A DNA stretch of 53,512 bases from a virus. Each line of letters opens with the position of its first letter. Positions within the stretch are counted from its first letter, which is position 1. The stretch spans positions 1-53,512 of the IMG/VR virus record IMGVR_UViG_3300020156_000445, one strand, 5' to 3'. The notes beneath the pieces were generated by a model. It had not been told where the DNA came from. It searched no databases and was given only the letters and a program-made list of their open reading frames with translations. Below are positions 14,492 to 23,371 of the stretch, piece by piece. A program made the translations under genes and the position numbers.

Positions 14492-15129
14492 AGGCTGACC
14501 TGACCCCGCTGCTGCGGTCCCTCGACGACTTCGCCCGACAGCAGGCACCGTTCGCCACGGCCAAGGCGCTGACCGCCGTCGCCAGGAGGGTCCAGGAAGC
14601 TGAGGTCAAGGCCTTCAGCGACGTCTTCGACCGCCCGACGCTGTTCACCCAGCGCTCGGTCGGGGTGAAGGCCGCGCGCAAGACCAGCCTGACCGCCGTG
14701 GTGTTCGTGAAGGACATCGCCGCCCGATACCTGCTGCCCTTCGAGGATGGCGGGAAGCACTTCCTGCCCCCGAGCAAGCGCGGCGGCACGCTGTTCAACC
14801 CGAAGGCCGCGCCGGTCAACCAGTACGGCAACCTCGCCAAGGGCACGCTGCGGCGCCTCGCCGGCCGCCAGGACGTGTTCGTCGGCGCCGTGCGGACCAA
14901 GGGCGGCACCACCATCAACGGCGTCTGGCAGCGTCCGGCGGCCGATGGAGCGCGGGGGCGCGGCTTGAACCGGACGGGCAGCCTGAAGCTGCTGGTGCGC
15001 TTCGGCGACGCCCTGCCGGTCAAGCAGCGCCTCGGCTACCGCGAGCGGGCGAAGGCGGTGGTGCAGGCCAGCCTGCAGGCCGAGTTCGACGCCGCCATGG
15101 GCGAGGCGCTGCGGACGGCCCGCCGGTGA
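14473..15129 (+). CDS. Minor tail Z-like / tail completion-type protein
   Basis: This is a 218-residue basic protein. The pattern of an N-terminal helical region with AKALTAVARRVQEAEVKAF, a central RSVGVKAARKTSL segment and a conserved KDIAARYLLPFEDGG region resembles the prophage minor tail Z (lambda gpZ) family, which helps join tail to head. The ending with HTH-like LQAEFDAAMGEALR is also in keeping. Its place upstream of the terminase genes rather than in the tail operon is unusual, so the family call is moderate. It is the first complete gene after the leader region. Confidence 0.5.
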   Translation: MLAINIKADLTPLLRSLDDFARQQAPFATAKALTAVARRVQEAEVKAFSDVFDRPTLFTQRSVGVKAARKTSLTAVVFVKDIAARYLLPFEDGGKHFLPPSKRGGTLFNPKAAPVNQYGNLAKGTLRRLAGRQDVFVGAVRTKGGTTINGVWQRPAADGARGRGLNRTGSLKLLVRFGDALPVKQRLGYRERAKAVVQASLQAEFDAAMGEALRTARR

Positions 15130-15149
15130 CCCGGAGGGTGGGTGTCTCG

Positions 15150-15359
15150 CGCAACATTGTTGCGTGGGTCCTTCCTGAGGGGGGAAGGACCCACGGGCAT
15201 TGCGCACCGCGGGTTCTCCCTCGCGCTGGGCAAAAAAAACGCGTTACACGCTCACGTTACACGCTCCCGCGCGGAGGCCAAGCGGAGCGAAATCAATGGC
15301 TTCATCGTCCAAGCGTGTAACGCCGCCGGGTCCGGACGTTACACGGCCGCGTTACACGG
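15150..15359. promoter_or_regulatory. Candidate packaging (cos or pac) site
   Basis: Immediately before and into the small terminase gene lie a 15-bp dyad CGCAACATTGTTGCG (15150-15164) and a 13-bp-stem hairpin (15163-15175 with 15183-15195, loop of 7). Five copies of CGTTACACG follow: direct at 15242, 15255, 15337 and 15350, and inverted at 15314-15322. The direct copies come in pairs exactly 13 bp apart. In lambda the cos site with its gpNu1-binding repeats sits at the same place relative to the terminase genes. Confidence 0.6.
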
Positions 15360-15934
15360 TGGGCAAGGCGGAGCTGGCGAACGCGCTGGGGTGGACGCGG
15401 CCCAAGCTGGACCGCCGCCTCGACTCCGACCCGACCTTCCCCGTCGTCACACGCGGCACGCGGGCCGGCGGCTGGGAGTTCGACTTGGAGGCCGTGCGCG
15501 CCTACCTCGCGGGGGAGGCGCCGCCGGCGCCCGCCGCCAAGGCCGCCGCCGCGCGGCCGGCGCCAACGCCGCGGGCGGCGCGGGCGGAGCCGCCAGCACC
15601 GCCGCCGGAGGCCACGCCCGGGACGACGGCGAAACCCTCGGCGCCGGCCGCGCACGCCGGCGAGGGCACGGCCAAGCAGCGCAAGGACAACGCCCAGGCG
15701 GCCATGCTCGAGGACAAGCTGCGCCTGTCCCGGAAGGAACTGGTGGAGGCCGAGGAGATGCGCACCGTGCTCGCCACCATGCTGGCGCACCTGTCCAAGG
15801 GCGTCGACGGCATCCCGGTGCTGATGCTCAAGCGCCTGGGCCTGCCCGAGGACGCGCTGCCGGTGCTGCGCGAGATCGTCGACGACGTGCGGTCGCAGAT
15901 GGTCCTGGACCTGCGCAAGGTGCTGAACGGATGA
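15296..15934 (+). CDS. Terminase small subunit (DNA packaging, Nu1-like)
   Basis: This 212-residue protein has an N-terminal HTH region (GKAELANALGWTRPKLDRRLDS, about 20-41) for recognition of the packaging site. A long Ala/Pro-rich linker occupies about 70-115. The C-terminal helical domain (KQRKDNAQAAMLEDKLRLSR onward) is for assembly with the large subunit. This is the domain plan of lambda Nu1 and relatives. The start at 15296 avoids a longer frame that would run through the repeat region. The stop overlaps the large subunit start by 4 nt (ATGA). CGTTACACG repeats flank and enter the first codons. Confidence 0.8.
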   Translation: MASSSKRVTPPGPDVTRPRYTVGKAELANALGWTRPKLDRRLDSDPTFPVVTRGTRAGGWEFDLEAVRAYLAGEAPPAPAAKAAAARPAPTPRAARAEPPAPPPEATPGTTAKPSAPAAHAGEGTAKQRKDNAQAAMLEDKLRLSRKELVEAEEMRTVLATMLAHLSKGVDGIPVLMLKRLGLPEDALPVLREIVDDVRSQMVLDLRKVLNG

Positions 15935-17982
15935 CCTGTGAATACGCCAGCGCCCGGGGCATCGCCGCCGACACGCTGTCGGTGCTGCTGCCGCCCGAGC
16001 GCATGACGGTCGCGGCCTTCGCGGAGAAGCACCGCCACCTCGCCAACGAGGGCGGCGGCTACGTCGGCAAGTGGCGCAACGATCAGGTGCCCTACCTGGT
16101 CGAGCCCATGGAGTGCCTGACCTCGCTGGACCACCTGACCGTCGCCGTGGTCGGGCCCGGCCAGTCGGCCAAGACGACGATCGCCGAGAACTGGCTGCTG
16201 CATTCGGTCGCCTCCGACCCCGCCAACCTGCTGTGGTTCATGCAGACCGACCAGTCGCTGGAGGCCTACGTCAAGCAGCGCATCAATCCGATGATCGATG
16301 CGCACGAGGGGATGCGGTCCCGGCTCGGCACCCGCCCGGTCGACGACAGCCTGCACTTCAAGAACTTCCGCACCATGCGGGCGGAATTCCTGCCGGCGAC
16401 GCGCTCCAACCTGATCAACAAGTCGGCGCCGCGCATCGTCGCCGACGAGATCGACGCCTACGGCGAGCTGGGCGACATCAAGGCGCTGCTCGACATCCGC
16501 CGCCAGACCTTCGGCAGGCAATCGAAGATCCTCGCGGTCAGCCACCCCGACAAGGCCCGCGGGCTGAACCCGCTGCGCGACTGGACCGCCGGCATCATGG
16601 CCATGTACGCCGACAGCGACCGGCGCCTCTGGTACTGGCCGTGCCCGCGCTGCGGCGCCTGGTCGTCGCCGGCGCCGATCGCCAAGCGCGTGATGGTGCT
16701 GGACTACCCCGAGGAGGGCACGCTGGACGAGATCGAGGCGGAGGCGCGGCTGCTCTGCCCGGTCGGCGACTGCCGGATCGAGGACGCCCGGCGACGGGAG
16801 ATGAACGCCGCCGGCCGCTGGATCGGCGACGGCCAGACCATCGCCGAGGACGGCACGGTGACCGGCGAGCGGGTGCGGCGCACCACCGCCGGCTTCTGGA
16901 TCACCGGCACCATGAGCCCCTTCGTGCTGGGCGGCATCGGCGCGCTGGCCCGCGCCAGGGCCAAGGCCGAACGGGAACGGGAGATCTCGGGCGAGGACGA
17001 GACGCTGCGCCAAGTGATGGTGAAGCAGTTCTGCATCCCCTACGCGCCGCCGCGCGCGGTCAGCCTGCTGCTGGCCGACGACATCGCCGAGCGCGCCGAC
17101 GTGCGCCTGCGCCTCGGCGAGGTGCCGGAGGGGGTGCGGTTTCTGACCGCCTTCTGGGACGTGCAGATCGCCCACTTCGACGTGGCGGTCCGCGGCTGGG
17201 GGGTGAACGGCGAAAGCTGGGTCATCGACCGCTTCCGGGTGTCCGGCGACCCCGCCACCACGCCGGAGGACTGGGACCAGCTGCTGGACAAGGTCGTGTT
17301 GCGCACCTACCCGCTGGCCGACGGCTCCGGCCGCCGCATGAGGATCCGCGGCACCGGCTACGATTCGCAGGGCGCGCCCGGCGTCAGCCAGCAGGCCACC
17401 GACGCCTGGACGCGCTGGCGCAAGGCCAAGGTGGTGAAGCTCCACGGCCAGATCGCCGGGCGCGACGTCTACTCGGTCATCCCGACCAAGGGCGCCAGCG
17501 GCCTGATGGCGCCCCGGCTGAACGTCACCTACCCGGACACCGCCGGTGGCGGGAAGAAGGGCGGCGGCGCCGGCACGGTGCCGCTGGGGTTGTTCAACCC
17601 GAACTCCTTCAAGGACGACCTCAACGGCCAGCTGCAGAAGGCGGACGGCGGCCCCTGGTCGATCCACTTCCCCGCGGCGTTGCGCGCCAAGGTGCCGCCG
17701 CACCCCTGGTTCGAACAGCTCGTCGCCGAGGTCCGGCTGCCGAACGGCCGCTGGGAGAAGGAAAACCGCTCCGCCCGCAACGAGGCGCTGGACGTCATGG
17801 TGGGCAACCACGTGGTGGCCCACCTGCACGGCCTGTCGCGGATCAACTGGGAGCGGCCGCCGGCCTGGGCGGCGCCGTGGGACACGAACGCGATGGTGAT
17901 CGCCGCCCCCGAGGACGAGGCGGCGCCGGCCGCACCGCCGGCCGCGCCGTCGCGGCCCAACCTTGCCAGCCGCCTGGCCTGA
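15931..17982 (+). CDS. Terminase large subunit, lambda gpA family
   Basis: This 683-residue motor and nuclease cuts concatemers and drives DNA into the prohead. The ATPase domain has Walker A in VVGPGQSAKTT near 75 and Walker B in RIVADEID near 170. A zinc-binding CPRCG...CPVGDC pair sits near 235-275. The C-terminal nuclease begins at FWDVQIAHFDVAVRGWG near 408, the gpA-family signature. A Pro/Ala-rich tail (last 30 residues) contacts the portal. Length and order match the GpA family (pfam05876). It overlaps the small subunit gene by 4 nt. Confidence 0.95.
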   Translation: MTCEYASARGIAADTLSVLLPPERMTVAAFAEKHRHLANEGGGYVGKWRNDQVPYLVEPMECLTSLDHLTVAVVGPGQSAKTTIAENWLLHSVASDPANLLWFMQTDQSLEAYVKQRINPMIDAHEGMRSRLGTRPVDDSLHFKNFRTMRAEFLPATRSNLINKSAPRIVADEIDAYGELGDIKALLDIRRQTFGRQSKILAVSHPDKARGLNPLRDWTAGIMAMYADSDRRLWYWPCPRCGAWSSPAPIAKRVMVLDYPEEGTLDEIEAEARLLCPVGDCRIEDARRREMNAAGRWIGDGQTIAEDGTVTGERVRRTTAGFWITGTMSPFVLGGIGALARARAKAEREREISGEDETLRQVMVKQFCIPYAPPRAVSLLLADDIAERADVRLRLGEVPEGVRFLTAFWDVQIAHFDVAVRGWGVNGESWVIDRFRVSGDPATTPEDWDQLLDKVVLRTYPLADGSGRRMRIRGTGYDSQGAPGVSQQATDAWTRWRKAKVVKLHGQIAGRDVYSVIPTKGASGLMAPRLNVTYPDTAGGGKKGGGAGTVPLGLFNPNSFKDDLNGQLQKADGGPWSIHFPAALRAKVPPHPWFEQLVAEVRLPNGRWEKENRSARNEALDVMVGNHVVAHLHGLSRINWERPPAWAAPWDTNAMVIAAPEDEAAPAAPPAAPSRPNLASRLA

Positions 17983-17992
17983 GAGGTCGATG

Positions 17993-18253
17993 ATGAACGA
18001 ACTGGACACCGGCATTCTCGCCGGGATGGCGCCGGCCGACCTGCGGGCGGCCCTCGCCGCCCTGCAGAAGGCGCTGCTCGATCTCACCCTCGGCGTGAAG
18101 GAGGTGAGCGTCAGCTACACGCAGGGCGACGGGTCGCGCTCGGTCACCTTCACGCCGACCGACACGGCGAAGATCACCGCCCTGATCCAGACCATACAGG
18201 CGCAGCTCGGCATCGCCTCCGGCCGCCGCGCCATGACCTTCCGGTTCCGCTGA
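17993..18253 (+). CDS. Head-tail connector, gpW family
   Basis: This 86-residue protein has helical N-terminal segments (LRAALAALQKALLDLTLG) followed by the beta hairpin KEVSVSYTQGDGSRSVTFTP that is the mark of gpW proteins. In lambda gpW binds the portal after packaging and provides the site for gpFII and the tail. GAGAGG precedes; ATG 17993 is preferred over 17990 by spacing. The stop overlaps the portal start by 1 nt, so the two are coupled. Confidence 0.88.
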   Translation: MNELDTGILAGMAPADLRAALAALQKALLDLTLGVKEVSVSYTQGDGSRSVTFTPTDTAKITALIQTIQAQLGIASGRRAMTFRFR

Positions 18254-19887
18254 TGAGCGCCGTCACCCTTTACGGCCCGGACGGCCGGACACCGCTGCGG
18301 GCGGAACCCAGCCGCGCCGCCCTGCTGGCCGGCGGGGGCAACACCCCCTACGACGCGGCCGACGTCCAGGGCCAGCACATGGAGGGGTGGCGCCCGTTCC
18401 TGTGGGCGCCGGATGCGGTCAACATGTACCGCGACCGCATCGTGTCGCGGGTGCGGGACCTGGCGGCGAACGACGGCTGGGCGTCCGGCGCCATCACGCG
18501 GATCCTCGACAACGCCATCGGCGCCAGCTTCCGGCCGATTTCCAAGCCGGACTACCGGGCGCTGGCCATGCACTCGGGCAACACGGGATTCGACAGCACC
18601 TGGGCGGACGAGTTCGGCCGCGCCGTCGAGGCGTGCTGGCGCACCTGGGCCAACGACCCCGGCCGCTATTGCGACGCCGGGCGCCGGCTGACCGTGTCGC
18701 AGATGCTGCGGCTGGCGTTCCGCCACAAGCTGGTGGACGGCGACGCGCTGGCGGTCCTGCTGTGGTTGACCGAACGGCTCGGGCCGGGGCGCGCCCGCTA
18801 CGCCACCACGGTGCAGCTGGTGGATCCCGACCGCCTGTCGAACCCGCAGCAGCAGTTCGACCAGCAGATCATGCGCGGGGGCGTCGAGATCGACCGGCAC
18901 GGCGCCGCGGTGGCCTACCACATTCGCAAGGCGCACCAGGGCGACTGGTTCGCCGCCGCCGATTCCGTGACCTGGGAGCGCATCCCGCGCGAGACCGCCT
19001 GGGGCCGCCCGGTGGTGGTGCACGACTTCGACGCGGAACGCGCCGATCAGCACCGCGGCGGCACCGGCGTGCTGACGCCGGTCGTGCAGCGCCTGAAGAT
19101 GCTGATCAACTACGACGGCAAGGAACTGGACGCGGCGATCATCAACGCGCTCTTCGGCGCCTACGTCGAGTCGCCGTTCGACCACACGTTGGTTCAGGCC
19201 GCGCTGAGCGGCGACGAGGGAATCGGTCCCTACCAGGAGCAGCGCACGGACTTCCACAAGAGCCGTCGCACGGAGCTGAACGGCGCGCGGCTGCCGATCC
19301 TGTTCCCCGGCGAGAGCATCAAAACCGTCTCCGCGGCGCGCCCGACCAGCAACTTCGCCGCCTTCGAGGCGGCCATGCTGCGCAACGCGGCGGCCGGCAT
19401 CGGCATCAGCGCCCAGCAGCTCAGCAACGACTGGTCGGACGTCAACTACAGCTCGGCGCGCGCCGCGCTGCTGGAGGCCTGGAAGACGCTGACCCGCCGG
19501 CGCGCCGACTTCGCCGCCGGCTTCGCCTCGCCGGTGTTCGGCGCCTTCCTCGAGGAGGCGATGGAGGTCGAGGACCTGCCCATGCCGTCGGGCGTGGTGC
19601 CCGAGTTCATCGAGTGCCGCGGCGCCTACAGCCACTGCCGGTGGATGGGGCCCGGGCGCGGCTGGGTGGACCCGGTGGCGGAAAAGCAGGGCGCCGTGCT
19701 CGGCATGGACGCCGCGCTCTCCACGCTCGAGGAGGAATGCGCCGAGCAGGGCCTGGATTGGGAGGACGTCCTGGACCAGCGCGAGCGCGAGGTCAGGGCC
19801 TTCGAGGCCCGCGGCCTCGCCGTCCCGTCCTGGGCGGCCATGAACATCCCGGCCGGACAGGCGGCCAAGACGCCGGAGGCGGTATGA
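18253..19887 (+). CDS. Portal protein, lambda gpB family
   Basis: This 544-residue protein forms the dodecameric channel at the capsid vertex. Family features are the segment DGWASGAITRILDNAIG near 75, the WRTWANDPGRYCDAGRRLTV region near 130 and the ISAQQLSNDWSDVNYSSARAALLE helix near 385, typical of pfam05136. The gene lies between gpW and the S49 protease, as in lambda, and overlaps the protease start by 4 nt. The length is normal. Confidence 0.95.
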   Translation: MSAVTLYGPDGRTPLRAEPSRAALLAGGGNTPYDAADVQGQHMEGWRPFLWAPDAVNMYRDRIVSRVRDLAANDGWASGAITRILDNAIGASFRPISKPDYRALAMHSGNTGFDSTWADEFGRAVEACWRTWANDPGRYCDAGRRLTVSQMLRLAFRHKLVDGDALAVLLWLTERLGPGRARYATTVQLVDPDRLSNPQQQFDQQIMRGGVEIDRHGAAVAYHIRKAHQGDWFAAADSVTWERIPRETAWGRPVVVHDFDAERADQHRGGTGVLTPVVQRLKMLINYDGKELDAAIINALFGAYVESPFDHTLVQAALSGDEGIGPYQEQRTDFHKSRRTELNGARLPILFPGESIKTVSAARPTSNFAAFEAAMLRNAAAGIGISAQQLSNDWSDVNYSSARAALLEAWKTLTRRRADFAAGFASPVFGAFLEEAMEVEDLPMPSGVVPEFIECRGAYSHCRWMGPGRGWVDPVAEKQGAVLGMDAALSTLEEECAEQGLDWEDVLDQREREVRAFEARGLAVPSWAAMNIPAGQAAKTPEAV

Positions 19888-20699
19888 GCGAAATGTTCGA
19901 AATGGCGCGGCGGTTCGCAAACCAGCCGCTCGCCCTGCGGCGTGACGAGGCCGACGTGCTGGCGGCCGTCCTGCGCGGCCAGTGCCCCCAGCCGGAAGCG
20001 TTGGTCTTTGGGCGCAGCCAGGAGCGGGAGCGCCAGTACGGCCTGATCGAGGGAGTGGCGATCATTCCGGTGCGGGGCATCCTGTTCCCCGGCGACTGGG
20101 GCTGGTCCTGGGCCACCGGCTACGACTGGATCCGGCGCGGCGTGCTCACCGCCGTGGCCGATCCCGAGGTCAAGGCCATCGTGCTGGACATCGACAGCCC
20201 CGGCGGCGTGGTCAACGGCTGCTTCGATCTGGCGGACGCGATCCACGCGGCCCGCGGGGCGAAGCCGATCTGGTCGATCCTGTCCGAGAACGCCTATTCC
20301 GCCGCCTACGCCATCGCGTCGGCCGCCGACCGCATCACGGTCCCGCGCACCGGCGGCACCGGCTCCATCGGCGTGATCTGGATGCATGTCGATTGGTCCG
20401 CGCTGCTGGAGAAGCATGGGCTGAAGGTGACGTTCATCACCTACGGCGACCGCAAGGCCGACGGGCATCCCGAGCTGCCGCTGGCCAAGGAGGCGCGCGA
20501 GCGCTTCCAGGCGGACATCGACACCATGGGCGACCTGTTCGTCGGGACGGTCGCCCGCAACCGGAACATCCCGGCCACCAAGGTCCGGGGTACCCAGGCC
20601 GCAACCTTCCTCGGGGACGCGGGCGTCGCGCTCGGCCTCGCGGATGCGGTGATGGCGCCCGACGCCGCATTCCTGGCCCTGCTCGACCAGCTGGGCTGA
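19884..20699 (+). CDS. Capsid assembly protease, peptidase S49 (lambda C-like)
   Basis: This is a 271-residue ClpP/SppA-fold serine protease. Visible are the strand IVLDIDSPGGVVNGCF (about 94-110), the catalytic Ser in SENAYSAAYAIAS near 140 and GGTGSIGVIWMHVDW near 155, with a candidate catalytic Lys in ITYGDRKADG near 190. It processes the scaffold and portal during head maturation. Unlike lambda C, the scaffold domain is not fused to it; a separate acidic protein follows 25 bp downstream. It is coupled to the portal gene by the ATGA overlap. Confidence 0.93.
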   Translation: MSEMFEMARRFANQPLALRRDEADVLAAVLRGQCPQPEALVFGRSQERERQYGLIEGVAIIPVRGILFPGDWGWSWATGYDWIRRGVLTAVADPEVKAIVLDIDSPGGVVNGCFDLADAIHAARGAKPIWSILSENAYSAAYAIASAADRITVPRTGGTGSIGVIWMHVDWSALLEKHGLKVTFITYGDRKADGHPELPLAKEARERFQADIDTMGDLFVGTVARNRNIPATKVRGTQAATFLGDAGVALGLADAVMAPDAAFLALLDQLG

Positions 20700-20724
20700 C
20701 CTTTCGCACAATCCGGAGAGCACC

Positions 20725-21324
20725 ATGAAGCACTCGCCATTCGCGGGCGCGGCGTCGTTCGCGCACCTGATCGGCCTCCGCCCGCGCGCCAAGACGGCCG
20801 AGGACGAGGACAACAAGCCCGACACCAAGAAGGGCAAGAAGGCCGAGGAGGAGCAGGAAGACTCCAAGGCCAAGGACGACGACAAGAAGGAGGAGGAGGC
20901 CGAGGACGAGGACGACGCGGCCGCCGAGCAGGACGACGAGGAAAAGACCGAGGACGAGGAGGACGACACGACGGCCAAGGGGTCCAAGCCCAAGGGCAGG
21001 ACCTACGCCGACGGCCGCGCCGCCGAGCGCAAGCGCTGCGCCGCCATCTTCGCGGCCCCGGAGGCCGCCGGGCAGCCGCACGTCGCCGCCCGCCTCGCCT
21101 TCACCACCAACCTGTCGGCCAAGGAGGCCATCGGCGTCCTGGCCGAGACCGCCAGCAGCGCGCCGCAGGGCAAGCGCGGCCTGGGCGACCGCATGGCCAC
21201 CGTGCCCAACCCGAACCCCGGCGCCGACGGCGGCAGCGCGCCGGAGAAGGGCAGCGCCGCCGAAACCATCGCCCGCATGACGGCCGTCTACGACCGCGCC
21301 ACCGGCGCCTCGGGCAAGAAGTAA
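20725..21324 (+). CDS. Capsid scaffold-like protein, separate from the protease
   Basis: This 199-residue protein has a highly charged Glu/Asp/Lys middle (about 25-95, dominated by EEE, DDD and KK runs). A C-terminal part with TYADGRAAERKRCAAIFAAP and VAARLAFTTNLSAKEAIGVL follows. That C-terminal pattern is the one usually found at the end of lambda C-type fused protease-scaffold proteins, where Nu3 starts inside the gene. Here it is an independent gene with its own GGAGAGC ribosome site. It probably guides capsid protein assembly and is then degraded. Confidence 0.75.
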   Translation: MKHSPFAGAASFAHLIGLRPRAKTAEDEDNKPDTKKGKKAEEEQEDSKAKDDDKKEEEAEDEDDAAAEQDDEEKTEDEEDDTTAKGSKPKGRTYADGRAAERKRCAAIFAAPEAAGQPHVAARLAFTTNLSAKEAIGVLAETASSAPQGKRGLGDRMATVPNPNPGADGGSAPEKGSAAETIARMTAVYDRATGASGKK

Positions 21325-21334
21325 GGAGCCTCCG

Positions 21335-21739
21335 ATGACGACCTACAGCAGCTCGCCCTTCGCGCCGGGCGCCGTGTCCGACGCGTTCGTTCCCGACCAG
21401 CTCATCGCCGGCCCGCTCCAGCTGGTCACCGACACGGTGACGCTGATCAGCGGGCAGACCCTGACGCGCGGCGCCGTGCTCGGCAAGATCACCGCCTCGG
21501 GCAAGTACACGCTCTCGCTGGCGGCCGCCACCGACGGCAGCGAGGTCCCGTCGGTGATCCTCGCCGACGATGTGGATGCCAGCGGTGGCGACAAGCTGGC
21601 CGGCGTCTATCTGGCCGGCGAGTTTAACGCCGGCGCCATGACGTTCGGCACCGGCCACACGGCGGCGAGCACCAAGGACGCCCTGCGTGACGCCGGCATC
21701 CACCTCAAGTCGGCCGTCCCGGCCGCCGACCCCACCTGA
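21335..21739 (+). CDS. Head decoration protein (lambda gpD family)
   Basis: This 134-residue protein is beta-rich, with VTDTVTLISGQTLTRGAVLGKIT near 32-54, the usual opening of the HDPD (pfam02924) family. The second half holds PSVILADDVDASGGDKLAGVYLAGEFN. It forms trimers that cement the expanded capsid. The position between scaffold and major capsid gene is exactly that of lambda D. It starts 10 nt after the scaffold stop with AAGGAG upstream. Confidence 0.92.
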   Translation: MTTYSSSPFAPGAVSDAFVPDQLIAGPLQLVTDTVTLISGQTLTRGAVLGKITASGKYTLSLAAATDGSEVPSVILADDVDASGGDKLAGVYLAGEFNAGAMTFGTGHTAASTKDALRDAGIHLKSAVPAADPT

Positions 21740-21753
21740 CGGGAGACAGCACC

Positions 21754-22803
21754 ATGGATATGTTTGCGACGGCCGTCCTCGTCGGGGTCGTGCCCAACCT
21801 CAAGCTGGCGCAGAACTGGCTGCTGGACCGGTTCTTCCCGAACATCGTCACCAGCGACAGCGAGTTCGTCGCCATCGACGTGGACGTCGGCAAGCGCCGC
21901 ATGTCGCCCTTCGTGTCGCCCCTGGTCGAGGGCAAGCTGGTCGAGGGCCGCCGGTACCAGACCAACCAGTTCAAGCCGGCGTACATCAAGGACAAGCGCG
22001 CCCCCGACCTGCGCCGTCCGGTCCGCCGCACGATCGGCGAGCGCATCGGCGGCGAGCTGACCGGCGCCGAGCGCGAGATGGCCAACCTCCAGTTCGAGAT
22101 GGCCGACCAGATCGACATGCTGAACCGCCGCCTGGAGTGGATGGCCTCCTCGGCGCTGACCACCGGCACGGTCACCATCCAGGGCGACGGGTTCCCGACG
22201 ACGGTGGTGGACTTCGGCCGTGATCCGGCGCTCACCGTGGCGCTGTCCGGTGGCCTCCAGTGGACCGCCGCCAACATCGGGACGGTCAACAGCCCGGGCG
22301 CGGTGTCGCCGACGCGCGACCTCGACAACTGGGCCGTGCTGGTGCTGCAGAAGTCGGGCGCGGTGGTCACCGACGTGGTGTTCACCAACGCCTCCTGGCA
22401 AGCCTTCCTGCTGGATCCGGTGCTGCGGCTGGCCAACTGGTTCCCGGGCGCCGGCGGCCAGGGCAACAGCGTGCAGCTCGGCACCGAGGTCAAGCGCGGC
22501 GCCGTCTTCAAGGGCGTGTGGGGCCAGTACAACCTGTGGCTCTACAACGACTGGTACGTGGACGAGAACAACGTCGAGCAGCCGATGCTGGCCGACGGCT
22601 CGGTCATCCTCTCGGGTCCGGACCTGATGGGCACCCGCGCGTTCGGCATGATCCTGGACCCCGACTTCAACTACGGCCCGCTGCCGTACGCGCCGAAGAC
22701 CTGGGTGCAGAAGGACCCGGCGCAGCGCCTGCTGATGATGCAGTCGGCGCCGATCGTCATCCCCAGCCGCGCCAACGCGGCGTTCTGCGCGAAGGTGAAG
22801 TGA
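21754..22803 (+). CDS. Major capsid protein (lambda gpE family)
   Basis: This 349-residue protein matches the gpE type: N-terminal NLKLAQNWLLDRFFPNIVTSDSEFVAIDVDVGKRRMSPFV, then a helical ERIGGELTGAEREMANLQFEM segment near 88-110, then the late GTRAFGMILDPDFNYGPLPYAPKTWVQKDP region. The C-terminus ends IPSRANAAFCAKVK, the classic ending of gpE relatives. It forms the icosahedral shell with the decoration protein. The length is close to lambda E (341). Confidence 0.95.
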   Translation: MDMFATAVLVGVVPNLKLAQNWLLDRFFPNIVTSDSEFVAIDVDVGKRRMSPFVSPLVEGKLVEGRRYQTNQFKPAYIKDKRAPDLRRPVRRTIGERIGGELTGAEREMANLQFEMADQIDMLNRRLEWMASSALTTGTVTIQGDGFPTTVVDFGRDPALTVALSGGLQWTAANIGTVNSPGAVSPTRDLDNWAVLVLQKSGAVVTDVVFTNASWQAFLLDPVLRLANWFPGAGGQGNSVQLGTEVKRGAVFKGVWGQYNLWLYNDWYVDENNVEQPMLADGSVILSGPDLMGTRAFGMILDPDFNYGPLPYAPKTWVQKDPAQRLLMMQSAPIVIPSRANAAFCAKVK

Positions 22804-22804
22804 C

Positions 22805-23041
22805 ATGGCCGATCCCACCAAGCCGGCGACCCCGAAGGCCGCCACCCCGGCCCTCGTCTCCGTCACCGTGGCGAAGGGCCGTACCGTCCACCTCCCGAAC
22901 CCCGACGATCCGGAGGCGCCCGTCACGGCCTACGGCCCCGGCAGCACGCTGAAGGTCGACGCGGCCGAGGCCAAGCGGCTGCGGGACCTCGGCTTCGCCG
23001 AGCCCGAGCCGGCCAAGCCCGCCGAGAAGGTCGAGGAGTAA
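22805..23041 (+). CDS. Small head protein, lambda FI-like position
   Basis: This 78-residue protein starts 1 nt after the capsid stop and ends 3 nt before the next gene. It is Pro/Ala/Lys-rich with a short beta core (LVSVTVAKGRTVHLPNP) and an acidic C-terminus (AEPEPAKPAEKVEE). Its place is that of lambda FI, but sequence similarity is not evident to me. A role in head maturation or packaging is inferred only from order. Confidence 0.6.
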   Translation: MADPTKPATPKAATPALVSVTVAKGRTVHLPNPDDPEAPVTAYGPGSTLKVDAAEAKRLRDLGFAEPEPAKPAEKVEE

Positions 23042-23044
23042 ACC

Positions 23045-23371
23045 ATGGCCGTGGACTGGGACGCGCTGGTGCACGGCTCCGTCGAGCGCGCCTTCGGCGA
23101 GCCGGTGCTCTACGCACCGGCCGCCGGGGCGCCATTCACGATTTCCGGCGTCTTCGACGAGGCCTACGGCCAGGTGGAAATCGTGGAGGGCGCCCCGGTG
23201 TCCTCGGTGGTGCCGGTGCTGGGCGTGCGCCTGTCCGCGTTCGGCGCGACGCCGCCAGACACCGGCGACCGGCTGACGATCTCCCGCACGGGCACCGTCT
23301 ACGCGGTGTCGAACGTGAAGCCCGACGGCCACGGCTGGGCGCAACTCTCGCTGAACTGGGTGTCCGGATGA
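23045..23371 (+). CDS. Head-tail joining protein, gpFII-like
   Basis: This 108-residue, beta-rich protein has DWDALVHGSVERAFGEPVLY at the N-terminus and SRTGTVYAVSNVKPDGHGWA near the end. The pattern fits the lambda gpFII / phage head-tail attachment family. It would bind gpW at the portal and receive the tail. The stop overlaps the next start by 4 nt. Confidence 0.7.
   Translation: MAVDWDALVHGSVERAFGEPVLYAPAAGAPFTISGVFDEAYGQVEIVEGAPVSSVVPVLGVRLSAFGATPPDTGDRLTISRTGTVYAVSNVKPDGHGWAQLSLNWVSG

Noticed and set aside
16071-17993. 640-codon rightward frame within the large terminase gene
   Set aside because: It is an alternate frame of the terminase, Arg/Gly/Ala-rich and without family features.
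15502-18087. Long leftward open frame (861 codons) opposite the terminase genes
   Set aside because: It is antisense to unmistakable terminase genes, Arg/Pro/Gly/His-rich, and typical of shadow frames in high-GC DNA.
18115-19920. Long leftward open frame opposite the portal gene
   Set aside because: It has shadow composition, no ribosome site and no domain; the portal frame is certain.
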